NCBI GenBank assembly: GCA_016873155.1
Contig: VGXX01000003.1
Location: forward strand, 1-56,569
DNA from: Planctomycetota bacterium
GTDB lineage: Bacteria > Planctomycetota > Brocadiia > Brocadiales > Brocadiaceae
Length of the DNA: 56,569 nucleotides
Direction of reading: 5' to 3'
In this document: positions 10,517 through 18,564 of the stretch, one piece after another
Layout of the letters: each line of letters starts with the position of its first letter
Position numbering within the stretch: position 1 is the first letter of the stretch
Translations under genes and position numbers: made by a program
Notes under the pieces: model-generated
The model's input: only the letters and a program-made list of their open reading frames with translations
The model's database searches: none
Told to the model about the DNA's origin: nothing

Positions 10517-10750
10517 ATGGCACAAAAGAGCATAATTATGTGTATATTGTTTTTTCTCATTGTACAGGGATGTAAAACAGAACATAAAGTAGAAGTTGAA
10601 GTCAAACCAATGCAGATTACCATTGATGTGAATATCCGGATAGATAAAGAGCTGGAAGATTTCTTTGGCAACCTGGATGAGGCAGCCAAAACACTTGGCG
10701 GGGAGATCGGAGCTTCCGCAACAGAGAGTCGGGAACAACTCCCTAAGTAA
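10517..10750 (+). CDS. ynbE: YnbE-like small outer-membrane lipoprotein
   Basis: I place the start at ATG 10517, not at the upstream in-frame ATG 10427, because AAGGAG at 10504-10509 is ideally spaced and the resulting 77-residue protein begins with a lipoprotein signal whose lipobox ends IVQGC. After the cysteine comes a short acidic/basic stretch, then ITIDVNIRIDKELEDFF. This matches the YnbE pattern of a short beta-prone ITxNVxI segment. In E. coli YnbE works with YdbH at the outer membrane. It sits between the YdbH-like and YdbL-like genes, which strongly supports the call. Its C-terminal tail is longer than in the E. coli protein. Confidence 0.75.
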   Translation: MAQKSIIMCILFFLIVQGCKTEHKVEVEVKPMQITIDVNIRIDKELEDFFGNLDEAAKTLGGEIGASATESREQLPK

Positions 10751-10793
10751 TTTTTTATACGGATAGGAAATTTTTGTCATAAGGAGAAAACAG

Positions 10794-11174
10794 ATGAAAT
10801 CAAATATCTTCGCAGCATTTTTATTTATTGTATGTGCCGTTATTTTTTTTACCGATAGCATAGCTTTTGCCGATGATATTCATGCAATAAAGGGGCAAAT
10901 GGAAAAACGGCTTCCTCTCATAGTAGAGTTAAAGTCGAAAGGGATTGTTGGTGAAGACAATAAGGGATATTTACAGTTTGTAGGCACAGGTCGTGAAAAT
11001 GAGGAAATAATCAATGCGGAAAATGAAGACAGGAAAAAAGTATATGTCTCTATAGCAAAAAAAGAAGGTGCAAACGCTGACCAGGTAGGAAGGCGCCGGG
11101 CATTGCAAATTGCAAAAAAAGCGTTGGCTGGAGACTGGCTACAGGATCAGAACGGGAAATGGTATCAAAAGTAG
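10794..11174 (+). CDS. ydbL: YdbL-like DUF1318 periplasmic protein
   Basis: The 126-residue protein begins with a signal peptide (hydrophobic core to about residue 25, cut near AFADD). Its body has the DUF1318 pattern: LKSKGIVGEDNKGYLQF, then a segment around NAENEDRKKVYVSIAKKEG, and a C-terminal QDQNGKWYQK. YdbL is the periplasmic partner of YdbH/YnbE and is thought to modulate their lipid-bridge function. It has a good ribosome site (AAGGAG, 10782-10787) and follows the YnbE-like gene by 43 bases, completing the three-gene unit. The family assignment is from memory of E. coli YdbL. Confidence 0.75.
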   Translation: MKSNIFAAFLFIVCAVIFFTDSIAFADDIHAIKGQMEKRLPLIVELKSKGIVGEDNKGYLQFVGTGRENEEIINAENEDRKKVYVSIAKKEGANADQVGRRRALQIAKKALAGDWLQDQNGKWYQK

Positions 11175-11299
11175 GAAACGCGTAAAACCATTTTTCAGGA
11201 TAGTGTGATATATGGCGCTTCAAAAACAATAAGATACCTGGTAATATTAATAAAGAATGATTTTATCGTACAGAATTACTTTCCTTGTGAGTGGAAACC

Positions 11300-11956
11300 A
11301 TGTCCTTTAAAGCGATTATTTTTGATCTTGACGGCACGTTGATAGATTCTCTGGAAGATTTAGGCAATGCCACGAATCGTGTATTACTGAAAAATAATTT
11401 TCCTACTCACACAATGGAAGATTACCGATATTTTGTCGGTGAGGGAGTTGTCGCTCTTATTACACGCGCATTGCCGGAAGAAATCAGAGATGAAGCGACA
11501 ATAAATGCCTGCGTCGGGGAATTTCGTGAAGATTACCGGAAAAACTGGAATATAAAGACAAAACTATACGAAGGGATTGCTGAAATGCTGGATTCGGTGA
11601 CACTGCGTGGATTAAAAATGGCAGTTCTTTCCAATAAACCGGATTATTTTACAAAAAAGTGCGTGGCGGAGTTTTTGCCTAAGTGGAATTTTGAACGGGT
11701 AATAGGTCAACGCGATAACGTGCCTAAAAAACCTGATCCCGCCGGCGCAGATGAAATAGCGGAACACCTTGCCATTCTACCTTCGGAAATTCTTTATCTG
11801 GGCGATACTCCTATTGATATGAAAACGGCTACAGCAGCGGGAATGTTCCCTGTAGGGGTTTTATGGGGATTTCGCCCCGAAGATGAACTGAAAAGAAGCG
11901 GTGCGCAAAGAGTAATTCATAAGCCACAGGAACTTATGAAAGTAATAGATCATTGA
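11300..11956 (+). CDS. gph: HAD-superfamily phosphatase, probably phosphoglycolate phosphatase
   Basis: I start this 218-residue protein at ATG 11300 so that the HAD motif I is at the N-terminus as usual. An in-frame GTG at 11291 would only add three residues. Motif I is FDLDGTLIDS (nucleophile Asp9, acid Asp11), motif II is VLSNKP, the motif III lysine lies in KKPDP, and motif IV is YLGDTPIDM. A helical cap sits between motifs I and II. The length and the cap match Gph-type enzymes, which recycle 2-phosphoglycolate. Other small phosphate esters, or pyrophosphate as in PpaX, are possible substrates. It stands alone, about 120 bases after the YdbL-like gene. Confidence 0.7.
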   Translation: MSFKAIIFDLDGTLIDSLEDLGNATNRVLLKNNFPTHTMEDYRYFVGEGVVALITRALPEEIRDEATINACVGEFREDYRKNWNIKTKLYEGIAEMLDSVTLRGLKMAVLSNKPDYFTKKCVAEFLPKWNFERVIGQRDNVPKKPDPAGADEIAEHLAILPSEILYLGDTPIDMKTATAAGMFPVGVLWGFRPEDELKRSGAQRVIHKPQELMKVIDH

Positions 11957-12031
11957 GCAAAGAGATCCTAACAGCCGCCTGGAGAAAATAAAAACAGAGT
12001 TTTATTATTTCTATAAAACGGAGAAACCGGT

Positions 12032-13825
12032 ATGAGACAACCATTAAAATACATTATCGTTACTGCGGCACTCTTGAATATTTTTGTCATAAAGCACATT
12101 CATGCGGAAATAAGCAAAACCGAAGCGGTGCAGCAGATGATTCTTGCAAGAGAAAAACAATTTACAAAGGCAAAACATGGTTTAACCGTTTTATATGACG
12201 AATATCTTGCCTATAAAGAGGAATCAAAACTTCGTGCCAAAGCAGAAATGTTTAAACCGAAAATACCCCTTTACAGAATAAAAGAAGATAGGGTAGTTAT
12301 TGATGCTGTTGCCGTAAATGATTCTGCCCTCCTAAAAGAGCATCTTGAATCTCTGGACATGAAAGAGGCGGTTGTTTATGAAAACATCGTATCGGGTTTA
12401 ATGCCTATCGAAGCTATTAAAAAAATGGATGACTTGGAAAGTCTTCAATGTGCAAGGCCTTCATACGCCATAACCAGTGCGGGAAAGGTGGATAGCCAGG
12501 GCGATATCGCAATGAAATCTGATTTGGCGCGCAGTACGTACAGCATTGATGGAACAGGGGTCACTATTGGCGTTTTGTCGGACAGTTTTAACTGTCTGAA
12601 TGGAGCGGTAAATGACGTGGAGAATGATGATCTTCCTCAGGACATTACCGTGCTGGAAGAAGAATTTTGGTGTTCTTCCGGCTCGGATGAAGGACGGGCA
12701 ATGATGCAGATCGTGCACGATATTGCGCCGGGAGCAAGTTTGGCATTTCATACGGCATTTAACGGAATGGCTGATTTTGCGATAGGGATTATCGAATTGC
12801 AAGAAGAAGCAGGAGCAACCGTCATTGTAGACGATGTGCAATATTTTGCGGAACCAATGTTCCAGGACGGGATGATTGCCCGGGCAGTTGATTTTGTAAA
12901 AGAAGGGGGAGCGGCCTATTTTTCATCAGCAGGCAATTCAGGGAGAGATTCATATGAAGATTTGTTTCGGCCAAGCGGTGAAGCTCCCGTATTTTTCGGG
13001 GAACCGCATGATTTTGATTCCGGCGCTGACACCGATACGTTTCAGAGCATAACCATTCCGGAAGGAACGGAAATTTACATTGTCCTTCAATGGGATTCTC
13101 CGTTCTACTCGGTAAGTCCCCCCGGATCCCGCAATGATGTCGATATCTTTCTTACTAACGATCCGGCAACGACAGTAGTCGCTTACAGTATCGATAATAA
13201 TATTGGAAGCGACCCGGTAGAAATTTTGTACTACTATAATCCCATGGGTTCAAGAAACACACATTTCAATATAGTAATTGAAAATGTCCAAGGAACTCCC
13301 CCGAAATTGATAAAATATGTGCTGTTTGATTTTGAAGGAACAATTAACGAATACGATACGGAAAGCGGAACAATCTATGGTCATGCCAATGCGGCGGGTG
13401 CATTGGCAGTCGGCGCGGCGGCATATTATGAAACGCCGGAATTTGGTGTCGATCCTGCCCAACTGGAGTATTATTCCTCAGCGGGTCCAATGGTGGTTTT
13501 ATTTAATGAGGAGGGAGGTTTTTCAGGTCCGGAAGTCCGTGAAAAACCGGAAATCGTTTCTATTGACGGAGCAAATACAACTTTTTTCGGAACTGATGTC
13601 GAGCCGGACGGCTTCCCGAATTTCTTTGGAACATCTGCTGCCGCTCCGCATGCAGCGGCAGTCGCCGCATTAATGATCGAGGCAAATCCGCTTTTATCAC
13701 CGGATGACATTTATTCCATACTCAAGGATACTGCGCTCGATATGGAAGAATCAGGGTTTGACTATGACAGCGGATATGGCCTTATTCAGGCTGACCTCGC
13801 TGTCGAAGAGGCGCTATCATGGTAG
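12032..13825 (+). CDS. Secreted subtilase-like peptidase with a glutamate-type triad (S8/S53-like)
   Basis: The 597-residue protein has a signal peptide (about 1-25), a pro-region to about 155, then a subtilase fold. The catalytic Asp is predicted at 184 (GVLSDSF) and the nucleophile at Ser535 (FGTSAAAPHAAA). At the position where subtilisins carry the GTHVA histidine this protein has SDEGRAM (Glu220). The nearest His is in IVHDIAPGA (His229), which in subtilases follows the active-site helix. This resembles a subgroup classed as peptidase S53-like, in which Glu replaces His. An insertion of about 150 residues, possibly a beta domain, separates the Asp and Ser halves. It is probably exported. 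Its substrate is unknown and it has no obvious operon partner. Confidence 0.75.
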   Translation: MRQPLKYIIVTAALLNIFVIKHIHAEISKTEAVQQMILAREKQFTKAKHGLTVLYDEYLAYKEESKLRAKAEMFKPKIPLYRIKEDRVVIDAVAVNDSALLKEHLESLDMKEAVVYENIVSGLMPIEAIKKMDDLESLQCARPSYAITSAGKVDSQGDIAMKSDLARSTYSIDGTGVTIGVLSDSFNCLNGAVNDVENDDLPQDITVLEEEFWCSSGSDEGRAMMQIVHDIAPGASLAFHTAFNGMADFAIGIIELQEEAGATVIVDDVQYFAEPMFQDGMIARAVDFVKEGGAAYFSSAGNSGRDSYEDLFRPSGEAPVFFGEPHDFDSGADTDTFQSITIPEGTEIYIVLQWDSPFYSVSPPGSRNDVDIFLTNDPATTVVAYSIDNNIGSDPVEILYYYNPMGSRNTHFNIVIENVQGTPPKLIKYVLFDFEGTINEYDTESGTIYGHANAAGALAVGAAAYYETPEFGVDPAQLEYYSSAGPMVVLFNEEGGFSGPEVREKPEIVSIDGANTTFFGTDVEPDGFPNFFGTSAAAPHAAAVAALMIEANPLLSPDDIYSILKDTALDMEESGFDYDSGYGLIQADLAVEEALSW

Positions 13826-13950
13826 TATTTCCATCTCTCTGTCGGATATTCACCCCAGCCAAAAACAGATACGTGCTGAATCCAAGAGCAGATAAGAGAA
13901 CAAATTCAAATCAGAAAGCATGAGCTTCCTTCACAAATGCATTCCCATGT

Positions 13951-13975
13951 AGAGACAGGTTTGAAACCTGTCTCT
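13951..13975. repeat. Dispersed 25-bp perfect palindrome, copy 1
   Basis: The sequence is AGAGACAGGTTT, one central G, then the exact reverse complement of the first arm. An identical 25-bp copy lies at 17019-17043. Both copies sit between genes. It could fold into a hairpin in either strand's transcript and lies between two convergent genes here, so it may help end transcription. It has no following T-run. Confidence 0.8.
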
Positions 13976-14021
13976 GCTATTTCCATTTTTTTGTCATTGC
14001 GAACGATAATGAAGCAATCTC

Positions 14022-16364
14022 TTACTTCTTTTTTGAACTGGTAAAAAAAGCAAGCAATATAAGGCTTGATGCGTTCAATGCCGTCACTATGAGGCATGTG
14101 CCGTATAGACCGAGGAGCGGCAGGAAGAGTATCCCTGTCAGGAGTGACCCCAAAAATGCGCCGACGTGGTCTGCGCCGTTCGTTGCTCCGGCAGATGTTG
14201 CAATGTTGTCATCACATTGTGCGCATATCTTGCCGGCAATAGGGAATTCTATGCCGGTCAAAATTCCCGTGAACATTACCAGAGATACCAGCACGGCTTC
14301 CGCAATAGGGGAATAAACGGATACTACGGAAATCAGGAAAGGCACCGTAATGGAATAAACGACGATGAACCCTTCCAGCATCATCAAGACCTTTATCCAG
14401 TCGAATTGTTTCTTCTGTATTATCCTGTTTGCTATATATCCGCCAAATGCAAGCCCTACCATGAAAAGAGCCACGATGACGCCGATCCTTTCGTAAATGT
14501 ATCCATAGATATTCTGAAAGGCATAGAGGAGTATGATTTCAAGCGCCATGCCGGTAAAACCCGTTGTTGCAAGTGCGATAAGTGCATGAGTTTTTCTGCA
14601 ATAACTGCTTAACCGGAAGGTATTCGGTTGCCGTTTTCTTATGTATAGGAAAAGTATTCTTCCGGCAAGTGCAAATACGATGGGAATGAGAAAATATTTT
14701 ATACCGGCGTCTTTCAACCGGTAAAAGAACCTGTGCAGATTTCCTCCGGCAAAGGCATCCCACAAGACAAGATTGAGAAAGTAGGCAACGGGTTTTGCAT
14801 CGGTATTGACAACCAAATCCTTTCGCTGCTGTAATTGCCTTTCAATAAACTCAACCTGTTCCGGCTGGAGCAGCGTGTAGAAAAGATATTCATTAAAAAA
14901 TTCTGATTGTATTCCCTGTTGTTTATATCGTTCCTTAAGGGTTTCCCATTCAAGGGCAATGATGCTTTCTTTGCCGCACGCAAAATAAAAATTGGTTTGG
15001 CCTGGCGTTACTTTTACTTCCCGAAATGTTTCATGAAGGGTTTTGTATAACGACCCCGTGTAACTCCCCACTTCTTTGCCAATGTACGTAACCGCTGAAC
15101 TTACGGAAGCGGCGACTATGCCGTCAGATTTCAGGATGGTTTGTATTTCCTGGAAAAAATTCCTGGTGTAAAAGCGGTTAAGAAATGCGGTGGATGGGTC
15201 GGGGACGTTTACAAAGACAATATCGTAAAAGTGTTTTTCCGCGAGATGTTTTACGTAATATCGTCCGTCCCGGTGAAAGATGGTTGTCCGGTTATCGGAC
15301 AATGTCCTTTTCTCTGATGGAGATACGTAGTTGCCGGCAATGTGCAGGAGTTTCTGATCAATTTCAACATAATCAAGCTTTTCAATGGGGTAGAGAAGCA
15401 TTTCCGTCAAAAGCCCGCCGAAACCGCCGCCAATTACCAATATTTTTTTTGGCGAGGGATGTTGCGTCATTACCAGATGGGCAATTTGTGCGCAGTCATA
15501 TTCGTTAGGGAAGGCAAATGCGAAGTGTCCGTTGAGATATACGTTGTATTGATCCGCCTGTTTGCCGATATCGATATGCTGGTATTTTGTGTCGGCGGAT
15601 GCTACTAATTCAATGTTATGGGTAAAGGTGTTCCATCGTATTTTTGTAGTCCATGCATCAATTTTTTCCGGCGCCGGAGAAAACCAGAGGACGATCATGG
15701 CCGATGCAGATCCCAATGCCAGGAGATGCAACTTCCCTCTTTTTTCTCCCCCATCTTTTTTTCGTGTAACATACCTCATAAGGAAGAGGATAAAAAACAT
15801 TCCCGCATTCATCAGGGTAACAATCCGTACCGAATGAAATTTTGAGACGAGGCAGAATGAAAATAATAAACCGCCAATGAGACTGCCCATAGATTCGATT
15901 ATGTATACCGACCCTATGTCTGAAGCGGTGTCTCCGGTTGCGCCCCGAATAACCTTTGATGAAAACGGAAAGACAACGCCAATAATAAAACTAAAGGGCA
16001 ATACGAGGCCTACCGTAATAGAAAAGAGCGGCAGCAGGGAAATATATTCACCCGTGCCGATGCTCAGGATGCTGCGTGCTCCGCGAATGGTTATAATCTG
16101 TATAGGCAAAACAAGGCACATGGAAAATAAAAAGACGATAAAGGCTGTCATGGGCTGTTTAAAAAAACGATCGAGCTTTGCACCAGAAAATGCACCTGAC
16201 GCTATGCCGAGGAACCATGCGCCAAATACAATTCCCAGACAAAGTTCGTTGCCGTAAAATATGTTCAGAAATTCACGAATCAATAGCACCTGCGCTATGG
16301 TTGCATAACAACCGATTGATGCAATGCACAGGAATAGTAAGAGGGCGAATGTTCTGTTTTGCAT
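14022..16364 (-). CDS. Membrane-fused spermidine synthase-like protein
   Basis: The 780-residue protein has multiple membrane helices at both ends and a soluble Rossmann methyltransferase-like domain in the middle (about 230-480). The central domain has an aminopropyltransferase look: residues around HIDIG and VYLNG, then the nucleotide-binding loop VIGGGFGG (about 308-315) followed by VEIDQ, and VNVPDPST. This is the architecture of fused MFS/spermidine synthase proteins. Such proteins need not make spermidine, since polyamine-binding residues vary, and some work in other pathways. It faces the subtilase gene tail to tail and is the only gene on this strand here. The start at 16364 fits the first membrane helix. 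Confidence 0.75.
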   Translation of the reverse strand: MQNRTFALLLFLCIASIGCYATIAQVLLIREFLNIFYGNELCLGIVFGAWFLGIASGAFSGAKLDRFFKQPMTAFIVFLFSMCLVLPIQIITIRGARSILSIGTGEYISLLPLFSITVGLVLPFSFIIGVVFPFSSKVIRGATGDTASDIGSVYIIESMGSLIGGLLFSFCLVSKFHSVRIVTLMNAGMFFILFLMRYVTRKKDGGEKRGKLHLLALGSASAMIVLWFSPAPEKIDAWTTKIRWNTFTHNIELVASADTKYQHIDIGKQADQYNVYLNGHFAFAFPNEYDCAQIAHLVMTQHPSPKKILVIGGGFGGLLTEMLLYPIEKLDYVEIDQKLLHIAGNYVSPSEKRTLSDNRTTIFHRDGRYYVKHLAEKHFYDIVFVNVPDPSTAFLNRFYTRNFFQEIQTILKSDGIVAASVSSAVTYIGKEVGSYTGSLYKTLHETFREVKVTPGQTNFYFACGKESIIALEWETLKERYKQQGIQSEFFNEYLFYTLLQPEQVEFIERQLQQRKDLVVNTDAKPVAYFLNLVLWDAFAGGNLHRFFYRLKDAGIKYFLIPIVFALAGRILFLYIRKRQPNTFRLSSYCRKTHALIALATTGFTGMALEIILLYAFQNIYGYIYERIGVIVALFMVGLAFGGYIANRIIQKKQFDWIKVLMMLEGFIVVYSITVPFLISVVSVYSPIAEAVLVSLVMFTGILTGIEFPIAGKICAQCDDNIATSAGATNGADHVGAFLGSLLTGILFLPLLGLYGTCLIVTALNASSLILLAFFTSSKKK

Positions 16365-16703
16365 GGGTTTTTTATTTGAAATGACCTGCCAAAAGGGTAA
16401 ACTAAACTCCGCAGAATGTGCTTAATATCATAACATATAATCCTGCGAGTAGTATATTTGCAAATTTAAAATGTGGTCAACGCTTTATGAGAACAAGAGA
16501 CTACATTTTTCTCAGCGTAGTATAGTCAAACAAATCTGGTTTTCGATTAGCCTTTTAATGCTTCGACTCCGCTCAGCATGACGAAACTGTCACCCTGAGC
16601 GGAGTCGAAGGGTTGTGTTTCTGAGTAAAGCTTATTTGATATTTCGAAAACCAGATTTGTTTGACTATAGTATTATTTACCTTTCCGATTAAGGAGGTGT
16701 AGA
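16365..16703. other. Intergenic region holding a nested inverted-repeat element
   Basis: There is no gene in these 339 bases. The left part is AT-rich and probably carries the promoter of the minus-strand gene at 14022-16364. The right part contains the 149-bp nested palindromic element described separately, and then the strong ribosome site TTAAGGAGGTG (16690-16700) that serves the DUF433 gene. Confidence 0.7.
16521..16669. mobile_element. MITE-like element with nested inverted repeats
   Basis: Outer 26-bp arms at 16521-16546 and 16644-16669 are exact reverse complements (beginning TATAGTCAAACAAATCTGG). Inside them, 16-bp arms at 16561-16576 and 16595-16610 (CTTCGACTCCGCTCAG and its complement) form a second perfect hairpin. 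There is no coding capacity. This arrangement suggests a non-autonomous element, or one small palindrome inserted into another. The inner hairpin resembles a repeat of the CGACTCCGCTCAG type that I have seen between genes in many environmental bacteria. A related fragment (CGAGCGGAGTCGAGG) lies at 18244-18258, where another gene is broken. Confidence 0.75.
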
Positions 16704-16937
16704 ATGTTTGTAAATACCCAACATCGATATATCGAAAAAGACCCCGGCAAATATGAGGGAAAAGCCATTATTAAAGGCACAAGGATCCCCGTTGCATCAA
16801 TTGTAAATCACTACCGTTCAGGCATGGAGATAGAGGAGATACTTGACGGCTATCCAAGTCTCACCCCCGCGCAGTTGTTTGATGCCCTTAGCTATTATTT
16901 TGATAACAAAGAAGAGATAGACAAAGAATTTGAATAA
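16704..16937 (+). CDS. DUF433 antitoxin-like protein (orphan)
   Basis: The 77-residue protein matches DUF433, a small winged-helix-like family often encoded next to PIN-like toxins. The signature stretch IIKGTRIPVASIV is near residues 22-34, followed by the helices around EEILDGYPSLT and FDALSYYF. A near-perfect ribosome site (AAGGAGGTG) precedes ATG 16704. No PIN-like DUF5615 toxin follows, only repeats, so this is an orphan antitoxin or has another role as a DNA-binding protein. Confidence 0.7.
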   Translation: MFVNTQHRYIEKDPGKYEGKAIIKGTRIPVASIVNHYRSGMEIEEILDGYPSLTPAQLFDALSYYFDNKEEIDKEFE

Positions 16938-17018
16938 TGATAGGGCAAATGGATACATCGGTAATTTTTTTCCCATTACAAAACATAATTTGAATTCAGT
17001 AGATGTTAATAGTAACGT

Positions 17019-17043
17019 AGAGACAGGTTTGAAACCTGTCTCT
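17019..17043. repeat. Dispersed 25-bp perfect palindrome, copy 2
   Basis: This is identical to the copy at 13951-13975 (arms AGAGACAGGTTT and complement around a central G). It lies in the 250-base gap after the DUF433 gene and next to a second, different palindrome at 17063-17081. Confidence 0.8.
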
Positions 17044-17062
17044 GCCTCTTGAATGCAAACAT

Positions 17063-17081
17063 CACAAGCAAGATGCTTGTG
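17063..17081. repeat. Dispersed 19-bp palindrome CACAAGCA-AGA-TGCTTGTG, copy 1
   Basis: The 8-bp arms are exact complements around AGA. A second identical copy is at 24610-24628; both are followed by similar sequence (a short TACA..TTGTG stretch). Just downstream, at 17154-17171, is another small hairpin (GCCTGTC-AGCA-GACAGGC), 16 bases before the next gene start, so it would lie in that gene's leader if transcribed from upstream. Confidence 0.7.
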
Positions 17082-17187
17082 TTACATTGTGCAGGCAGTT
17101 ACAAATAATCGGGAATGTTATCATTAAAAATGACAATACTGTAGAACAAAAAAGCCTGTCAGCAGACAGGCAGAAGGGGCAGAAACT

Positions 17188-18303
17188 ATGAAGAAGGGAT
17201 TACTTATTACAGCGGCGATGGTGTTATTAATGGTATTTCTTGTCCAATACACCGCTTCAGGCAATCAAAAGGCGGAAGCAGTATCAAAGGAACAAATCAT
17301 GCAAAACATGCACCGCATCCAAATCCCCTTCATTGCCAATAATGGCCAGATGGATGAACGGGTAACCTATTACGCCAACACCTTTGGCGGGACGGTGTTT
17401 GTCACAAAAGACGGGGAGATTGTGTATTCAATGCCGAAAGCATTGGGAGTTGAGAGTTCAGATGTAGAGACGCAATGCCTTGCGTCTTTAATGCGTGCGT
17501 CTGCGGCTGAGATAATACACGATGCAGGATGCAAGATACAGGATAATCCCGAATCACACATCGCGGATCGTGAATCGTGTATTACGAATCATGCATCTGT
17601 TCAAAACTCCCAAACTCACAACTCAAAACTCGTAAACTCTGAATTACAAGGAATTGCCTTAAAAGAAACGCTTGTTGGCGCGAAGGTAAAGGAAATAAAA
17701 GGCGAAGCCAAATCCATAATAAAGGTAAATTATTTCAGGGGAAATGACCAGAAGAAGTGGAAAAGCAATATCCCCACGTATGATGTGGTCGATCTTGGAG
17801 AGATTTATAAAGGCATAGAATTAAAACTCAAGGCGTATGGCAACAACGTAGAAAAACTCTTTCATGTAAAACCCGGCGCAGACCCGGCACAGATCAGGAT
17901 AGGCCTGAGTGGAATACAACCCCCTTTATCCCCCTTTTTTAAGGGGGACTTGTTGAAATCCCCCTCGATAAAGGGAAGCATCGCAAAATCTTCGTTATCG
18001 GCAAAATCCTCCTTATCAAAGGAAAGCATAGAGAAATCCCCCTTAACAAAGGGGGGTAGGGGGGTTGTTTCACCTGACGAACCAGTAACAAGCGGGCTGT
18101 GGATAAACAAACAAGGCCAACTCTTAGCAGAAACCGAACTCGGCCCCGTAACATTCACCAAACCGGTGGCATATCAGGAAATAGACGGGAAAAGAATTAA
18201 CGTTGATGTGGAATATACCATTTCGTATAACATGCCGTCATTCCGAGCGGAGTCGAGGAATCAAAGTCACCAAGATCGAAAGGGGTCGAATCTTTACCAT
18301 TGA
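17188..18303 (+). pseudogene. Truncated SBBP-repeat-type exported protein (N-terminal DUF7948-like part)
   Basis: The 371-codon frame starts with a signal peptide (about 1-30). The region IPFIANNGQMDERVTYYA ... GGTVFVTKDGEIVYS matches the N-terminal domain that precedes SBBP beta-propeller repeats in large secreted planctomycete and deltaproteobacterial proteins. Those proteins are usually well over 700 residues and continue into propeller repeats after a conserved block like GPVTFTKPVAYQEIDG. Here that block is present near residue 320, but the frame is lost soon after, where repeat sequence begins (about 18240). About 50 residues (243-293) are encoded by a palindromic repeat inserted in frame. 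The gene is therefore probably a broken copy whose product, if made, lacks the propeller. Confidence 0.65.
17918..18067. repeat. Palindromic CCCCCTTT repeat inserted in frame in a coding sequence
   Basis: This 150-bp stretch begins AACCCCCTTTATCCCCC and ends with the inverted form (GGGGGGTAGGGGGGTT). Inside are further short inverted pairs. Related copies lie between genes at 26717-26791 and around 39912-40005. Here it keeps the frame of the surrounding ORF and adds about 50 residues dominated by short SPLTKGG/KSSLSKES-type units. Confidence 0.75.
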
Positions 18304-18505
18304 CAAATATGTCATTGATAAAGATTTGATCCCCATATCTTCAATTGTATAGATAAATAGGGACAGCGACTATTTATTTTCATAAAAATGGTAGCTGTCC
18401 CTATTATAAAACTGTTAAATGTATAAAGGGAAAAACTCTTTATTGTCAATAGATTAGGTTTGACCCCATGTTTTATATTGACCCCATGTTTTTGCCATGT
18501 TTTTG
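18282..18505 (+). repeat. Structured cassette-flanking repeat, copy A
   Basis: This copy has three parts: an imperfect hairpin beginning GGGGTCGAATCTTTA and closing TAAAGATTTGATCCCC (18282-18334), a second hairpin with AATAGGGACAGC / GCTGTCCCTATT arms (18356-18405), and a tail ending TAGGTTTGACCCCATGTTTT. Compared with copy B it has lost about 36 bases after the second hairpin and a few more in the tail. The terminal GACCCCATGTTTT is repeated (18462 and 18480), with a further shortened CCATGTTTTT. The AbiJ-like gene begins about 60 bases later. No transposase is inside it. Confidence 0.8.
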
Positions 18506-18564
18506 TGTGATGGTAACACTGTGTGCAGTTATATTTGTTTTAGGACTATTTTAAATAGATCAAT

